A stretch of 27,366 bases of DNA from a virus. The notes under the pieces are model-generated. The model was not told the origin of the DNA. It made no database searches and saw only the letters and a program-made list of their open reading frames with translations. Positions 8,390-16,510 of this stretch are shown here, in pieces. Every line of letters begins with the position of its first letter. Within the stretch, counting starts at the first letter, position 1. Position numbers and translations under genes: made by a program. Location of the stretch: positions 1 to 27,366 of IMG/VR virus record IMGVR_UViG_3300042691_018055; one strand, given 5' to 3'.

Positions 8390-9099
8390 CGTCTAACCAT
8401 CCTGAGTGATCTCATGTCCTGATTGTCAGTAGATTCCAATGCGCCAGAATTGTTAAAATCTGCCTGAATTCTTCCTCGAAGCTTACAGGACTCCACTGCG
8501 CTCATATAGTTTTCCATCTTTTGATAATAAACATCATCTGGCTTATTATAAATAGACCCAAAGATAAGGGCTAACGTCCAATTAATTGATAGCTCTTTAA
8601 GATCATCAGTATAGTTTAAATCGGTCTTTGTGAGTTTTGTTCCATCATATTTCCAGACTCTAATCTCATCAAGCCAGTTTAAAATCTTCTTTTGTGCTTC
8701 TCTGTGAACATTTAAAAATGTATTTCTTCCGGCGGGAACCCATTGAAGAATGTCATGCTCTTTTGCTACCAAGTCTTGATCTGATGACCAGAGCTTATCA
8801 TCTGCAGCAGTAATGACAGATATTGTCTTTGTAAAGACTTGGGGAGAACCTCCAGTTAATGTGATCTCAAGTTCAACTGTTTTTGTTCCAGATGTTTGAT
8901 ATTGCCAATCCAAGAGCCAATCTTTTTGAGTAATGCCAGTTCCTGAAACTTGGATAAATGACTCTGTTGATTCTGGCTTAATTCTTATTAAAGAAATTGC
9001 AGGTGATCCCTTTGAGGCAAATGATTTTCCAGCATTAAGTCGCGTTTTGTCATTTACCTGTACCGTATTTTCTAATTCTAAAAATCCAAAAACTGGCAT
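8386..9099 (-). CDS. Head-tail connector / adaptor-like protein with an N-terminal beta domain
   Basis: The 237-residue protein seems to have two parts. The N-terminal half (about 1-97) is beta-rich with an Ig-like rhythm (KPESTESFIQVSGTGIT, KTVELEITLTGGSPQVFTKT). The C-terminal part (about 105-237) is mostly helical, with EHDILQWVPAGRNTFLNVHRE, KKILNWLDEIRVWKYD, LKELSINWTLALIFGSI and the closing DMRSLRMVRR, resembling the helical adaptor proteins placed between portal and tail terminator. Position directly before the tail terminator supports a neck role. The fused beta domain is unusual; it could decorate the neck. The start has the ribosome binding site GGGGTG. Confidence 0.6.
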   Translation of the reverse strand: MPVFGFLELENTVQVNDKTRLNAGKSFASKGSPAISLIRIKPESTESFIQVSGTGITQKDWLLDWQYQTSGTKTVELEITLTGGSPQVFTKTISVITAADDKLWSSDQDLVAKEHDILQWVPAGRNTFLNVHREAQKKILNWLDEIRVWKYDGTKLTKTDLNYTDDLKELSINWTLALIFGSIYNKPDDVYYQKMENYMSAVESCKLRGRIQADFNNSGALESTDNQDMRSLRMVRR

Positions 9100-9114
9100 T
9101 TTTCACCCCTAATT

Positions 9115-9624
9115 TTATAAAGCCGCTGGAATCAAGTCTGTATTCTTTTTAATATCAGCAAGATCAAGAGAAACAGTGCCAGCCGCAGGAGACCCAATTA
9201 AATTATTTATTTGCGTCAATTGTCCTAAAACCGATGCGCTAGACACTCCCAAAGATGTAGCACTTAGAATTGCTGTGTTTGTCTCTCTATTTCCAACATT
9301 ATCAACTGCTCGGACGCCAACATAATACAATTGATTAGAAAGTAGAACGCCAGACGCGTCTTGAAAAACATTGGCTGGGAAGCTTGTCACTACGGAGCAA
9401 ATGTTAGACAAAGAAAACAAACCCACAACATTTGTACTTGAAATGTAAATTTCATATCTAATAGGACTTAGCGCATCTGTTCCTGGTGTTGCATTAACAG
9501 AAAGCGCACCATTTCCTAGTGGAGTTAATCCAGTAATTCCACCGAAAGTTGGCGGCGTCAGGTCAGTGATCGCCGCGTTTGCTACTTTATGCTTGAAATA
9601 ATCACCGAAGAACTGTGATGCCAT
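9115..9624 (-). CDS. Fibronectin type III-like virion protein
   Basis: The 169-residue protein carries a single Fn3-like domain at about residues 22-125: it begins DLTPPTFGGITGLTPLG, has the central strand IRYEIYIS, and ends LYYVGVRAVDNVGNRETN, the usual last strands of an Fn3 fold. A short helical tail follows (residues 130-169, GQLTQINNLIG and LDLADIKKNTDLI). Fn3 domains occur widely on phage capsid and tail surfaces, where they are thought to aid weak adhesion. The start ATG overlaps the stop of the 892-residue gene (TAATG), so both are likely co-translated and may act together. Confidence 0.75.
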   Translation of the reverse strand: MASQFFGDYFKHKVANAAITDLTPPTFGGITGLTPLGNGALSVNATPGTDALSPIRYEIYISSTNVVGLFSLSNICSVVTSFPANVFQDASGVLLSNQLYYVGVRAVDNVGNRETNTAILSATSLGVSSASVLGQLTQINNLIGSPAAGTVSLDLADIKKNTDLIPAAL

Positions 9625-12302
9625 TAGCTATCCCCTAAAGATACCGTTACGTTGACCCCTGGAGGGCTTGCCCATTTGTATCTTATCTCTGTCGTGAGCG
9701 GAGTTGAACTATAATCATTTGCTGAAGCCATCGGAGTCCAGGTCGCGCCGTTATTAGTTGATTTATCGAAGAACAAATAATCTGCGCTTGTATTAGCACC
9801 TACAACCAAGTTCCCGTTATCATCATAAGCTCTGAAATACTTAGTGCCTGAATCAGTTTGCTTCAATCTAAATGCAGCGTAAGAAGGTGAAGCACCATTG
9901 ACTGAAGTATTATCAACTGATCCTTCCCATTTCTCAGACATTTCACCGACAGGGAAATAGTTGATTAAAATATCATTAACCTGTGCAGGTGTTTGGGTAT
10001 CTAAAGAAACAACCTGATAGGTTAAGCAGATTTGATAATAAGGTCCGATTGCTACACTGTTCAAATCTTGGGAAGTATTGATTCTTGTCCAGCCATTGTT
10101 GCTCGCAATAGTTGGAATATTTGCGGAGTTAAATGTTGAATCATCTGCGCTAGATGATCTTATCCAGAAATTTAAATTTCCAGTTACATCATGCAATTCT
10201 TCAATAGTTCCAATTCCCTCTAGTTTTGTTCCTGGCTGTATATATTTTACTGCAGAGATTAAAGCGGAAACGCCTTGATTTGCTTCGCTTAAGACATCAA
10301 TTGCCATAACTCCACGCTGTCCAGTCGTACCACCTGAAAGAAATAACCACCCAGCTTTTGAAGTCATTCCAAGAACAGTTGCCAAATATGCGCCATAAAT
10401 TGTGGGTAAATTTAATGTTTCGTAATATTGGTTATCAGTCCCGCCAAATGAATAATTTATAATGTTATTCTGTAAGGGCTTAATTAAAACAGAAGGACCA
10501 GGTGAAACTACTGCGATAAACGCATCAATACACATACCAGTGCCAATGCCACCATATTGTATGAATGTATTTGCTGGAACAACAATGTCTATTCCTGTTC
10601 CGATGATGTTTGAAGCTGTCAAAGATGTCCAATTATTAGTGCCAAAAATTAAAGAGCTTCCCGTTGTCGTAGCATTAGCACCTGCCGTAATTACAATAGA
10701 ACCAACGCCAACTGATGAGATTGTTGCTCCAGCCGGAATTGCAGGGCCAATTACTGACATACCAGCGACAAGTCCTGTTGTTGATGGAATACCACTTATT
10801 GTGGTGGTTCCAATGATAGTGTCTCCAGTTGTCGATAAAACTATTAAATCCGAAATTTTACCTAAATAAAATGAACCCGTTGTTCCCAGCGATAAGCAGT
10901 CCTGATTGTTTAAATTTACGTTTTGTGGAGCCGACAAAGGCTTTGCATGATTTATGATATTTGATTGAAGTATAGATCCAGTTAAAGCTTGTCCCAATCC
11001 TGCAGTTGGTGTTCTAACAACAAATTGATTTGTGCTAGTTCCAAATGCTCTGAGCATTGAAAATCCGGAAAGAGATTGAGTAGGAACTGAAGTCGCACCA
11101 CCCGTTGTCGTTGATAAGTTAAAGAAGAAATTCCCAGCAACAAATGCAGAAAATGTAATAGTAGTATCGCCTGTGCCTGTTGCTCTTGATAATGTTCCAG
11201 AAGCAGGAGGGCTTGATGGAGAAAGTCCATTTGCAGGTAATGATAAAGATCCAATAAAAGAAGTTGCACCAGCGATTGCAGATGTAACAACGGTAAAAGT
11301 TAATAACTGAAGACCTACGGAAATAGTATATGTTGAATTGGCAGAAATACCTGTCGTCAAAGGTGAGCAAGTAAAGGTGTGAAGTCTCTGAGCATCACGA
11401 GTAAAATAAACGTTTGCAGTAGTTTGCAAAGTACCAGATGCCCAAGTACCAAAAGGCGTTGGAACTGCAACAGTACCTCCTTGGAGACAGACTGGCTCTC
11501 CAGAACTTCCCGAATATCCTGGAAGAGTTGCAGAGGTAAAGTAAGCCGCCGGAGATGTATTTGCGTAAGTTGTAGTTTGCGAAGTTACGCCGTTTATAAT
11601 TTGGCCAGCAACGTCTGGTGTTGTCGCCGTTTCCCAAATCATTACATTTGGAGCTGCTACTGTGTTCGCAAGTGCATAGAGCTTTGTATTTATCGCGGCA
11701 TTTGCTGATGTATAAGGAACGTCAATTCCCCATTGAGTATTATTAAAACCAGTTGTCGCATTTACTCCATAATAATCTGATGACTGAAGTAAATATATGG
11801 CATTTTGACCAGCTCCAGATGCGGCCCATAAATTTGTTCCGGCAGGAGTAAAGCTTGAAATCGTACAATAAGCCGCATAAATTCCAGAATTGATTGCAAC
11901 TGATCCAGTTGTTGATAAATAAATTTTAACATTTGTTCCATCTGTTACAACACAAAATCCACGTTGCGAAAAGGTTGTGGCTGCCACGTTCGCTATATTT
12001 AAAATTACTCTCCCAATATATGAATAATTCCCAGTTGTAGTATCAAAATTAAAAACTATAACATTTGGAGTTGCGGTGGTTGTATTATGTAAAACGAACA
12101 AAAGATTATACGCAGGAACAAAATAAACAAAACTTGGTCCAAGTCCTGTCAAAGTTTGAACGTCAATAAACTTAGAAAGTGAAGGCCCAATGACTTGCTT
12201 TCCGTTTAGAGTTTTTTGTCTAGCTCTGCCGAGAGTTGAAGTTTTTGTTTTATCGTAAGTCGTTGAGACTGTTGACTGTAAGTCAATTAATTTACTTTTC
12301 AT
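9624..12302 (-). CDS. Large beta-rich virion protein (892 aa), function unknown
   Basis: The protein is rich in Thr, Ser, Ala, Gly and Asn and almost entirely beta-like. The first 250 residues show repeated strands with FVYFVPAYNLLFVLHN, VIVFNFDTTTGNYSYIG and GFCVVTDGTNVKIYLST, a rhythm that fits a beta-propeller. Residues about 504-537 carry GLVAGMSVIGPAIPAGATI, a small module common in phage structural proteins. The C-terminal part includes NLNFWIRSSSADDSTFNSAN and YFRAYDDNGNLVV. The gene lies between capsid and neck genes and is coupled by ATGA to the small gene before it. A capsid-attached fibre or spike is my best guess; no enzyme motif is visible. Confidence 0.7.
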   Translation of the reverse strand: MKSKLIDLQSTVSTTYDKTKTSTLGRARQKTLNGKQVIGPSLSKFIDVQTLTGLGPSFVYFVPAYNLLFVLHNTTTATPNVIVFNFDTTTGNYSYIGRVILNIANVAATTFSQRGFCVVTDGTNVKIYLSTTGSVAINSGIYAAYCTISSFTPAGTNLWAASGAGQNAIYLLQSSDYYGVNATTGFNNTQWGIDVPYTSANAAINTKLYALANTVAAPNVMIWETATTPDVAGQIINGVTSQTTTYANTSPAAYFTSATLPGYSGSSGEPVCLQGGTVAVPTPFGTWASGTLQTTANVYFTRDAQRLHTFTCSPLTTGISANSTYTISVGLQLLTFTVVTSAIAGATSFIGSLSLPANGLSPSSPPASGTLSRATGTGDTTITFSAFVAGNFFFNLSTTTGGATSVPTQSLSGFSMLRAFGTSTNQFVVRTPTAGLGQALTGSILQSNIINHAKPLSAPQNVNLNNQDCLSLGTTGSFYLGKISDLIVLSTTGDTIIGTTTISGIPSTTGLVAGMSVIGPAIPAGATISSVGVGSIVITAGANATTTGSSLIFGTNNWTSLTASNIIGTGIDIVVPANTFIQYGGIGTGMCIDAFIAVVSPGPSVLIKPLQNNIINYSFGGTDNQYYETLNLPTIYGAYLATVLGMTSKAGWLFLSGGTTGQRGVMAIDVLSEANQGVSALISAVKYIQPGTKLEGIGTIEELHDVTGNLNFWIRSSSADDSTFNSANIPTIASNNGWTRINTSQDLNSVAIGPYYQICLTYQVVSLDTQTPAQVNDILINYFPVGEMSEKWEGSVDNTSVNGASPSYAAFRLKQTDSGTKYFRAYDDNGNLVVGANTSADYLFFDKSTNNGATWTPMASANDYSSTPLTTEIRYKWASPPGVNVTVSLGDS

Positions 12303-12529
12303 GATTCAACCCTTCTATAGTTTGCACAAATATAATCTGGCGAAAGTGTAACTAAAGAATAATTATCACCTTCTAATTTGACAAGAATTTCAACAAATCC
12401 GTCCAAAGTATTTTCCACCATGTAACTAGTTCCATTTTTTTCATCAGGCGCAAATAGACCGGAAATAACATCAACCCAATCGCCATTCTTAATATCTATT
12501 TTTTCACCAGTTGAAATTTGATAGTTCAT
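12299..12529 (-). CDS. Small SH3-like-sized virion-region protein (76 aa)
   Basis: I place the start at the ATG at 12527-12529, seven bases after the fibre stop and just after AGGGA; an upstream ATG at 12625 would overlap the fibre gene by 89 bases and gives an unconvincing N-terminus. The product (MNYQISTGEKIDIKNGDW onward) is a small, beta-rich protein of charged and aromatic strands with no recognised motif. Its stop overlaps the start of the 892-residue protein (ATGA), so the two are probably translated together. It could be a small adaptor or decoration protein; that is inference. Confidence 0.65.
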   Translation of the reverse strand: MNYQISTGEKIDIKNGDWVDVISGLFAPDEKNGTSYMVENTLDGFVEILVKLEGDNYSLVTLSPDYICANYRRVES

Positions 12530-12536
12530 AAATTCC

Positions 12537-13955
12537 CTATGAGTAAGATAAAGATGATATTTTTCCAGCAGAGTAACTAATCGTTTTAGTTGTGATCCCG
12601 CCAAGCTCTGAAGGCAAATTACCACTTAAAACGATAGAGGTTAATGCTCCAGCAGTATAGTTAAATGTTTTTACGATAAAAGTTGAAACGCCTGTTTGAT
12701 AAGTAATCGAAGACAAAGAACTTCCTGAGTAAGCAAATGATGCAGGATATGATCGCAAGTTTTTAGATATTTTTTCGAACCTATTTAAGTCTTTTGAAAG
12801 GTCGCTAGTATTATCAACATTGCTTAATCCAACGGCATTTTTATCAAGAGTTTGGAATGTCTTGTCGCCTCTAAAATACTGAGAGGTAGTTCCTGCAGTA
12901 ATTGTTGGCTCTTTCCCAGCAAGACCTGGAACTGTAGGAAGGTCTGCCGTTCCACCCAGATCGTTTGTTAGTTTTAATTTACCTTTAACGGTATCAGTAG
13001 CGTCAGGGGTTGTTGAATTTGAAATAGCAGTAGATACCGCCAAAGTGGTTGGGTATTTCGTGTTATCTGGTGAAGATAAGTCAGTCGATTTGTTTGTTAC
13101 ATTCTCAGGGGTAAACCCTAGTGCGTCCTGCTTTCCATTCCAGTCTGACTTTTCTGTATCAGTTACAAATCTGTAGGATGCAGTTTGAACAATGTTTGCA
13201 GGATTTGTGGCATCAGTATTGGGCACATTTCCAAGGCCAACGTCAGTCTTAGTTAATGTGTGATTTTTCCAAAGCTGAGTCGCAGATTCGTATTGAATGA
13301 CCTGGCCATTAATTATGCCATTAATTAATACATTGTGAAGCTCCTGAAGCTCAAAACCATTCTGAATCGTAACAATGATTTTCCCCTGTGTGGGATGTGC
13401 TCTGACAACATAACCGATAAAAACAGCATGATCAGGAGCAGGTGGACGAGTACTTGTAACTAAACCTGGAGTAGTTGGGGATAACCACAAAAGATTTCCG
13501 GCCGTAAAAGCTGATGTGTCTAGGTTATCAATCTCACCATTATGTACGACAGTTCCATTAGAATTATTATTAATTACTAGAGGTGTTACCCCGAAAGTCT
13601 TTGATGAATTTGGATCATTATTACCTTGAGCCAGTGTAATGTTTGGCTCATTTCCAGTTGATCCACTAATGTAGACAACACGAAAGGCTTGAATTGGAAC
13701 GCCTGTAGAGTTACGGCAAGTAAAGGCCACTGCCCCAGCGCCAGTATCACCTTTGGCTGCTAATAGTTGCCAATAAGTTGTGTTTGTTGGAACATTGCCA
13801 GTCGTAGTCTGAAGGGCCACATAAGATGATCCATTATAGCTAACTGACATTCCAACCTGATATGTATTACCTGAAACATATTCTCCCTGAAAATTTGGCC
13901 CAGTCAAAGTCAGAGAAATTGGATCTAATAGTTTAACAATTTTAAAATCAGACAT
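12537..13955 (-). CDS. Fibre protein with chitin-binding-like N-terminal module
   Basis: The 472-residue protein has a CBM5/12-like module at residues 22-66 (FQGEYVSGNTYQVGMSVSYN, aromatic Y61-W62, LLAAKGDTGAG), which may bind glycans. The short KGDTGAG looks collagen-like. The centre has fibre repeats: TKTDVGLGNVPNTDATNP near 238 and DKNAVGLSNVDNTSDL near 375, both typical of tail fibres. The C-terminus (TYQTGVSTFIVKTFNYTAGA, then KTISYSAGKISSLSYS) is a strand-repeat ending found in many phage fibres. It lies in the head module between capsid and neck, not in the tail-tip cluster, so it may be a capsid or neck fibre. It overlaps the preceding gene by 8 bases. Confidence 0.82.
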   Translation of the reverse strand: MSDFKIVKLLDPISLTLTGPNFQGEYVSGNTYQVGMSVSYNGSSYVALQTTTGNVPTNTTYWQLLAAKGDTGAGAVAFTCRNSTGVPIQAFRVVYISGSTGNEPNITLAQGNNDPNSSKTFGVTPLVINNNSNGTVVHNGEIDNLDTSAFTAGNLLWLSPTTPGLVTSTRPPAPDHAVFIGYVVRAHPTQGKIIVTIQNGFELQELHNVLINGIINGQVIQYESATQLWKNHTLTKTDVGLGNVPNTDATNPANIVQTASYRFVTDTEKSDWNGKQDALGFTPENVTNKSTDLSSPDNTKYPTTLAVSTAISNSTTPDATDTVKGKLKLTNDLGGTADLPTVPGLAGKEPTITAGTTSQYFRGDKTFQTLDKNAVGLSNVDNTSDLSKDLNRFEKISKNLRSYPASFAYSGSSLSSITYQTGVSTFIVKTFNYTAGALTSIVLSGNLPSELGGITTKTISYSAGKISSLSYS

Positions 13956-14256
13956 AAGTTAAACTCGCTCTGTTATTCCAAATTTGGTTAAATCCATTTG
14001 AAGCATTTGTTATAGAAACGCCTGAGCTTGTATCTATTTTCTTAATTTGCCATTTGGCTTCAGACTCAAGAGATCCGTATGCAGCTTGACCCAAATAAAT
14101 TATTGTTGATGATGCCTGATCTACTCGAAGAGATCCGACAGATGAAATTAAATTTAAAGAATCGACAACCTCAATTGCTGTTTGATCTGGTCTTGTCGGA
14201 GATTCAACAAATTTTCGATGCTCTCTTTCTCTTACATCACCAATCAACGCCATCAT
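13948..14256 (-). CDS. Conserved hypothetical phage virion-region protein (102 aa)
   Basis: The product starts MMALIGDVREREHRKFVESP and ends WQIKKIDTSSGVSI...IWNNRASLTYV. I recall this N- and C-terminal pattern from small proteins encoded next to fibre genes in many phages, usually just upstream of a fibre carrying a chitin-binding module. Its function is not established. The ATG overlaps the stop of the preceding gene (ATGA), and the gene overlaps the next fibre gene by 8 bases, so the three are probably translated as a unit. It could be a fibre attachment or base protein; that is inference. Confidence 0.75.
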   Translation of the reverse strand: MMALIGDVREREHRKFVESPTRPDQTAIEVVDSLNLISSVGSLRVDQASSTIIYLGQAAYGSLESEAKWQIKKIDTSSGVSITNASNGFNQIWNNRASLTYV

Positions 14257-14462
14257 TTATCCTTTAGAATTTGATCGTCGTTTTGTATTTCTGAATAATA
14301 CCAAGCAATCCAGTATTTGTCTTTTCCTTCGTTAACATACTGGACGCTAAAATATGTAACAAATCCATTAAGTTTAATTGAATTTAACAACATGAGGCGG
14401 CGCAATCCGATGGGACTGGCCGCCTTAAGATAATTCGGAATATGATTCGCTCTTACTTCCAA
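14253..14462 (-). CDS. Small hypothetical protein after the major capsid gene (69 aa)
   Basis: The frame begins at TTG (14460-14462), and AGGGGGAT lies 3-5 bases upstream; no other start exists in frame before a stop. The product (MEVRANHIPNYLKAASPIGL, later KLNGFVTYFSVQYVNEGKDK and WIAWYYSEIQND) has no motif I recognise. It is ATGA-coupled to the next gene. It could be a small decoration protein or fibre-related. Its ribosome binding site sits immediately after a hairpin that overlaps the capsid stop codon. Confidence 0.6.
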   Translation of the reverse strand: MEVRANHIPNYLKAASPIGLRRLMLLNSIKLNGFVTYFSVQYVNEGKDKYWIAWYYSEIQNDDQILKDK

Positions 14463-14475
14463 ACTATCCCCCTAT

Positions 14476-14495
14476 GTTAAGAATTACATCTTAAC
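14476..14495 (-). promoter_or_regulatory. Hairpin spanning the capsid gene stop codon
   Basis: GTTAAGA (14476-14482) and TCTTAAC (14489-14495) form a perfect 7-bp inverted repeat with a 6-base loop. On the transcript it covers the last codons and stop of the capsid gene and sits just before the ribosome binding site of the next gene. It is AT-rich and weak and lacks a U tract, so it is not a convincing rho-independent terminator. It could lower downstream translation or protect the capsid mRNA 3' side. Confidence 0.4.
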
Positions 14496-15326
14496 AATAA
14501 GAGGAGATTGTGTACCAAGCAAACCTTTTTCGCCCAACTGTAGGGCTCGGATTCCATAAAGTTGATCCAACACGACTAGCTTGCTGCCAGTTCCGTAAGC
14601 AATAGCTTTTTGTTCGTCCATTGCAGGTGCTTTTTGGAAAGCCAAAGCGCAACCAGATTTTTCAAACATCAAAGCCTCACCATCAGCCAAACCGTTGTGA
14701 GTGATAACAGGCATTCCATAAACAGAGCCAATAACTCCACTTGGAATAACTGCGTTACCGTAGATTTGAGCTTGACTGAATTCAGAAATCTTATGCATTT
14801 CTTTTTCTTGCTCAGGGCTAACAACTAGAACAACTTGATTCAAGTCGCCATCGTTTTTCTTAATGAAAGCGCGTCCATTGAGGATGAAGTCACGAGTGAT
14901 AGGAGCAGCACCTACATCAAGACCAGCAGCAGCTTGAAGAGCAACGATAAGATCAAGGTCAACTTGGCGACCGTGAGCAGCAGCAGCACGACGAGCAGAT
15001 TCAAGATCCCAATCTAGAGTAGATTGAATAGCATCGTTAGCATCAACCAACCAAGAAACATAAGCACGTTGATCAAGTGCCAAAGTGTCCTTAGTAGCTG
15101 TCAAAGCTTGAATATCTCCCGCAACTCCAGTAGCTCTTTTTTGAACTGTGAAGCTTGTAAGCTTAGGGAAAGAAACTTGGTTCATTCCTTTTTGTGCAAA
15201 CTGAGATACGTCAGTAACATATCCAGCAAGTTTAGCAGCAAATTTCAATTCTTTTTGTACAATCGCAGCGATCACTTCTTGTTTTGTAGGACCAACTTGC
15301 GTATTGCCTGTTATTACATCTGGCAT
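14484..15326 (-). CDS. Major capsid protein, HK97 fold
   Basis: The 280-residue product has the composition and layout of a small HK97-fold capsid protein: KQEVIAAIVQKELKFAAKLA at the N-terminus, a strand region FPKLTSFTVQ, the spine-helix-like stretch DWDLESARRAAAAHGRQVDL, then VVLVVSPEQEKEMHK and the C-terminal IAYGTGSKLVVLDQLYGIRAL and LLGTQSPLIVKM. There is no long N-terminal delta domain and no protease gene nearby; instead a separate scaffold gene precedes it, as in SPP1-like and P22-like systems. It forms the icosahedral shell. It has more regular codons and sparser overlaps than its neighbours, suiting high expression. Confidence 0.92.
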   Translation of the reverse strand: MPDVITGNTQVGPTKQEVIAAIVQKELKFAAKLAGYVTDVSQFAQKGMNQVSFPKLTSFTVQKRATGVAGDIQALTATKDTLALDQRAYVSWLVDANDAIQSTLDWDLESARRAAAAHGRQVDLDLIVALQAAAGLDVGAAPITRDFILNGRAFIKKNDGDLNQVVLVVSPEQEKEMHKISEFSQAQIYGNAVIPSGVIGSVYGMPVITHNGLADGEALMFEKSGCALAFQKAPAMDEQKAIAYGTGSKLVVLDQLYGIRALQLGEKGLLGTQSPLIVKM

Positions 15327-15342
15327 TTTAAACCCCTTTTAA

Positions 15343-15927
15343 TTATTTAATATTATTTCTTGCGAATAAAATAAGCTCATCAACGCTCATTTCATCCAAT
15401 TTCTTAGACCCTGATTGTTGTGGCATATTTGACGGGACAATATCCTTTGGAGGATTAACTGTCTTTTTAAAATAAAAAGGCTTTGCTTGTTGCATCCTTG
15501 CAATTGATGACTTCAATTTGTCTCGATCAACAGAAAAATCTTCTCCGATTTCGATTTCAGACCAATCACCAACCTTGATGATGTCTTCCAAGGCCTCTGG
15601 AGTTGCTCCAAGTTCTAGCGCAACAGTCTTTGCCTCTTGAGCAAAAACCTTTTGACCAAAAGTTCTAGCGACTTTCATCGCTTTTTCTTCAGCCTCTTTT
15701 GCTTTCTTTTGCCAGTCCTCGGCAGCTTCTTTCCACTTGCCTTGCTCTTGAAGTCTTGCATTGGATTGTGATTCTTTTTCGGCTTCCAGCTCTGCTAGTT
15801 TGGCCTTAAGAGACTTCACTTCACCAACAGTCTTTTTATATGTCGAATATGCAACGACATCTTCCTGTGAGTTGGCACTGCCATTTGTCTCAGGCACTCC
15901 ACTGGAGCCTTTTTGATCTTCACTCAT
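15343..15927 (-). CDS. Capsid scaffold protein
   Basis: The 194-residue protein is acidic at its N-terminus and then strongly helical: KTVGEVKSLKAKLAELEAEK through EKAMKVARTFG (about residues 30-95) is a predicted coiled coil rich in Glu, Lys and Ala. The basic C-terminal part (ARMQQAKPFYFKKTVNPPKD and beyond) could bind the capsid protein. It lies directly before the major capsid gene, the classic place of a scaffold. Scaffolds direct procapsid assembly and leave or are degraded before packaging. A good ribosome binding site (AGGAGG) precedes its ATG. Confidence 0.85.
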   Translation of the reverse strand: MSEDQKGSSGVPETNGSANSQEDVVAYSTYKKTVGEVKSLKAKLAELEAEKESQSNARLQEQGKWKEAAEDWQKKAKEAEEKAMKVARTFGQKVFAQEAKTVALELGATPEALEDIIKVGDWSEIEIGEDFSVDRDKLKSSIARMQQAKPFYFKKTVNPPKDIVPSNMPQQSGSKKLDEMSVDELILFARNNIK

Positions 15928-15961
15928 AATTAAATCCTCCTATTTTGTCTTGTGTCAATTA

Positions 15962-16510
15962 TTATTCAAAAAAGTTTAGTACCTTTGCCGATCTTCTGAT
16001 ATATGCAACGACTACATTCTTGATTCTTATCTTGATTTTATCTCTTACCCCGACAAAAGGCCTGACTTGTGAAACATACTTTGCAAGTTCTTCGTTAGGA
16101 ATTTGCTTTCCAATCTTGCCAATGCCTTTTCTTGTTCTGATTTTGTATGGCCTATGCACACCAGTAAATTCAAGCAATAACTTACCAGCTCCGAGTATTC
16201 TATGTTTTAAAGAATCAAGCAATTGACCTGTCAAAGTAAGATTTGAGCGATTAGATTTGAATGTTTCATGCACTGAATCAGCCTGAGCAATGCGTGATCT
16301 TTTATTGATCCATTTCTGAGTTAATGGCTTAAACTTTCTATCTTGTGGGATTGAATATCCTCGGCGAGTTTGAAATTGAATATCTTTTACAATCAAAGTT
16401 CCAACTTCATTAAGCATCTGCTTTGATTCGATTACTTTTTTAAATCCATCTTTAATCTTTTTTTCTGCTGAATTGATAGAGTTAGGATCAAATTTAACTT
16501 TGAAAGCCAC
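15962..16510 (-). CDS. Virion morphogenesis / neck protein (HK97 gp10- or Mu gpG-like)
   Basis: The 182-residue basic protein has the pattern of tail-completion and neck proteins: helices with KKIKDGFKKVIESKQML, the segment FKPLTQKWINKRSRIA, and the motif NLTLTGQLLDSL (about residue 90) that commonly marks phage virion morphogenesis proteins. The region ends with strands VRDKIKIRIKNVVVAYI. It probably works in joining portal and tail or in head completion. It lies between portal and scaffold and its ATG overlaps the previous stop. A related protein is encoded immediately before it. Confidence 0.7.
   Translation of the reverse strand: MAFKVKFDPNSINSAEKKIKDGFKKVIESKQMLNEVGTLIVKDIQFQTRRGYSIPQDRKFKPLTQKWINKRSRIAQADSVHETFKSNRSNLTLTGQLLDSLKHRILGAGKLLLEFTGVHRPYKIRTRKGIGKIGKQIPNEELAKYVSQVRPFVGVRDKIKIRIKNVVVAYIRRSAKVLNFFE

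Noticed and set aside
10462-11708. Several open frames on both strands inside the 892-residue gene
   Set aside because: They are composition effects of Thr/Ala/Val-rich coding; none has a ribosome binding site or plausible protein composition.
12299-12625. Longer version of the small gene starting at ATG 12625
   Set aside because: It overlaps the fibre gene by 89 bases, while ATG 12529 has a ribosome binding site and follows the fibre stop.
15948-15961. TTGACA (complement of 15953-15958) before the scaffold gene, a possible promoter
   Set aside because: The matching -10 would fall on the AGGAGG ribosome binding site and the transcript would start at or after the ATG.
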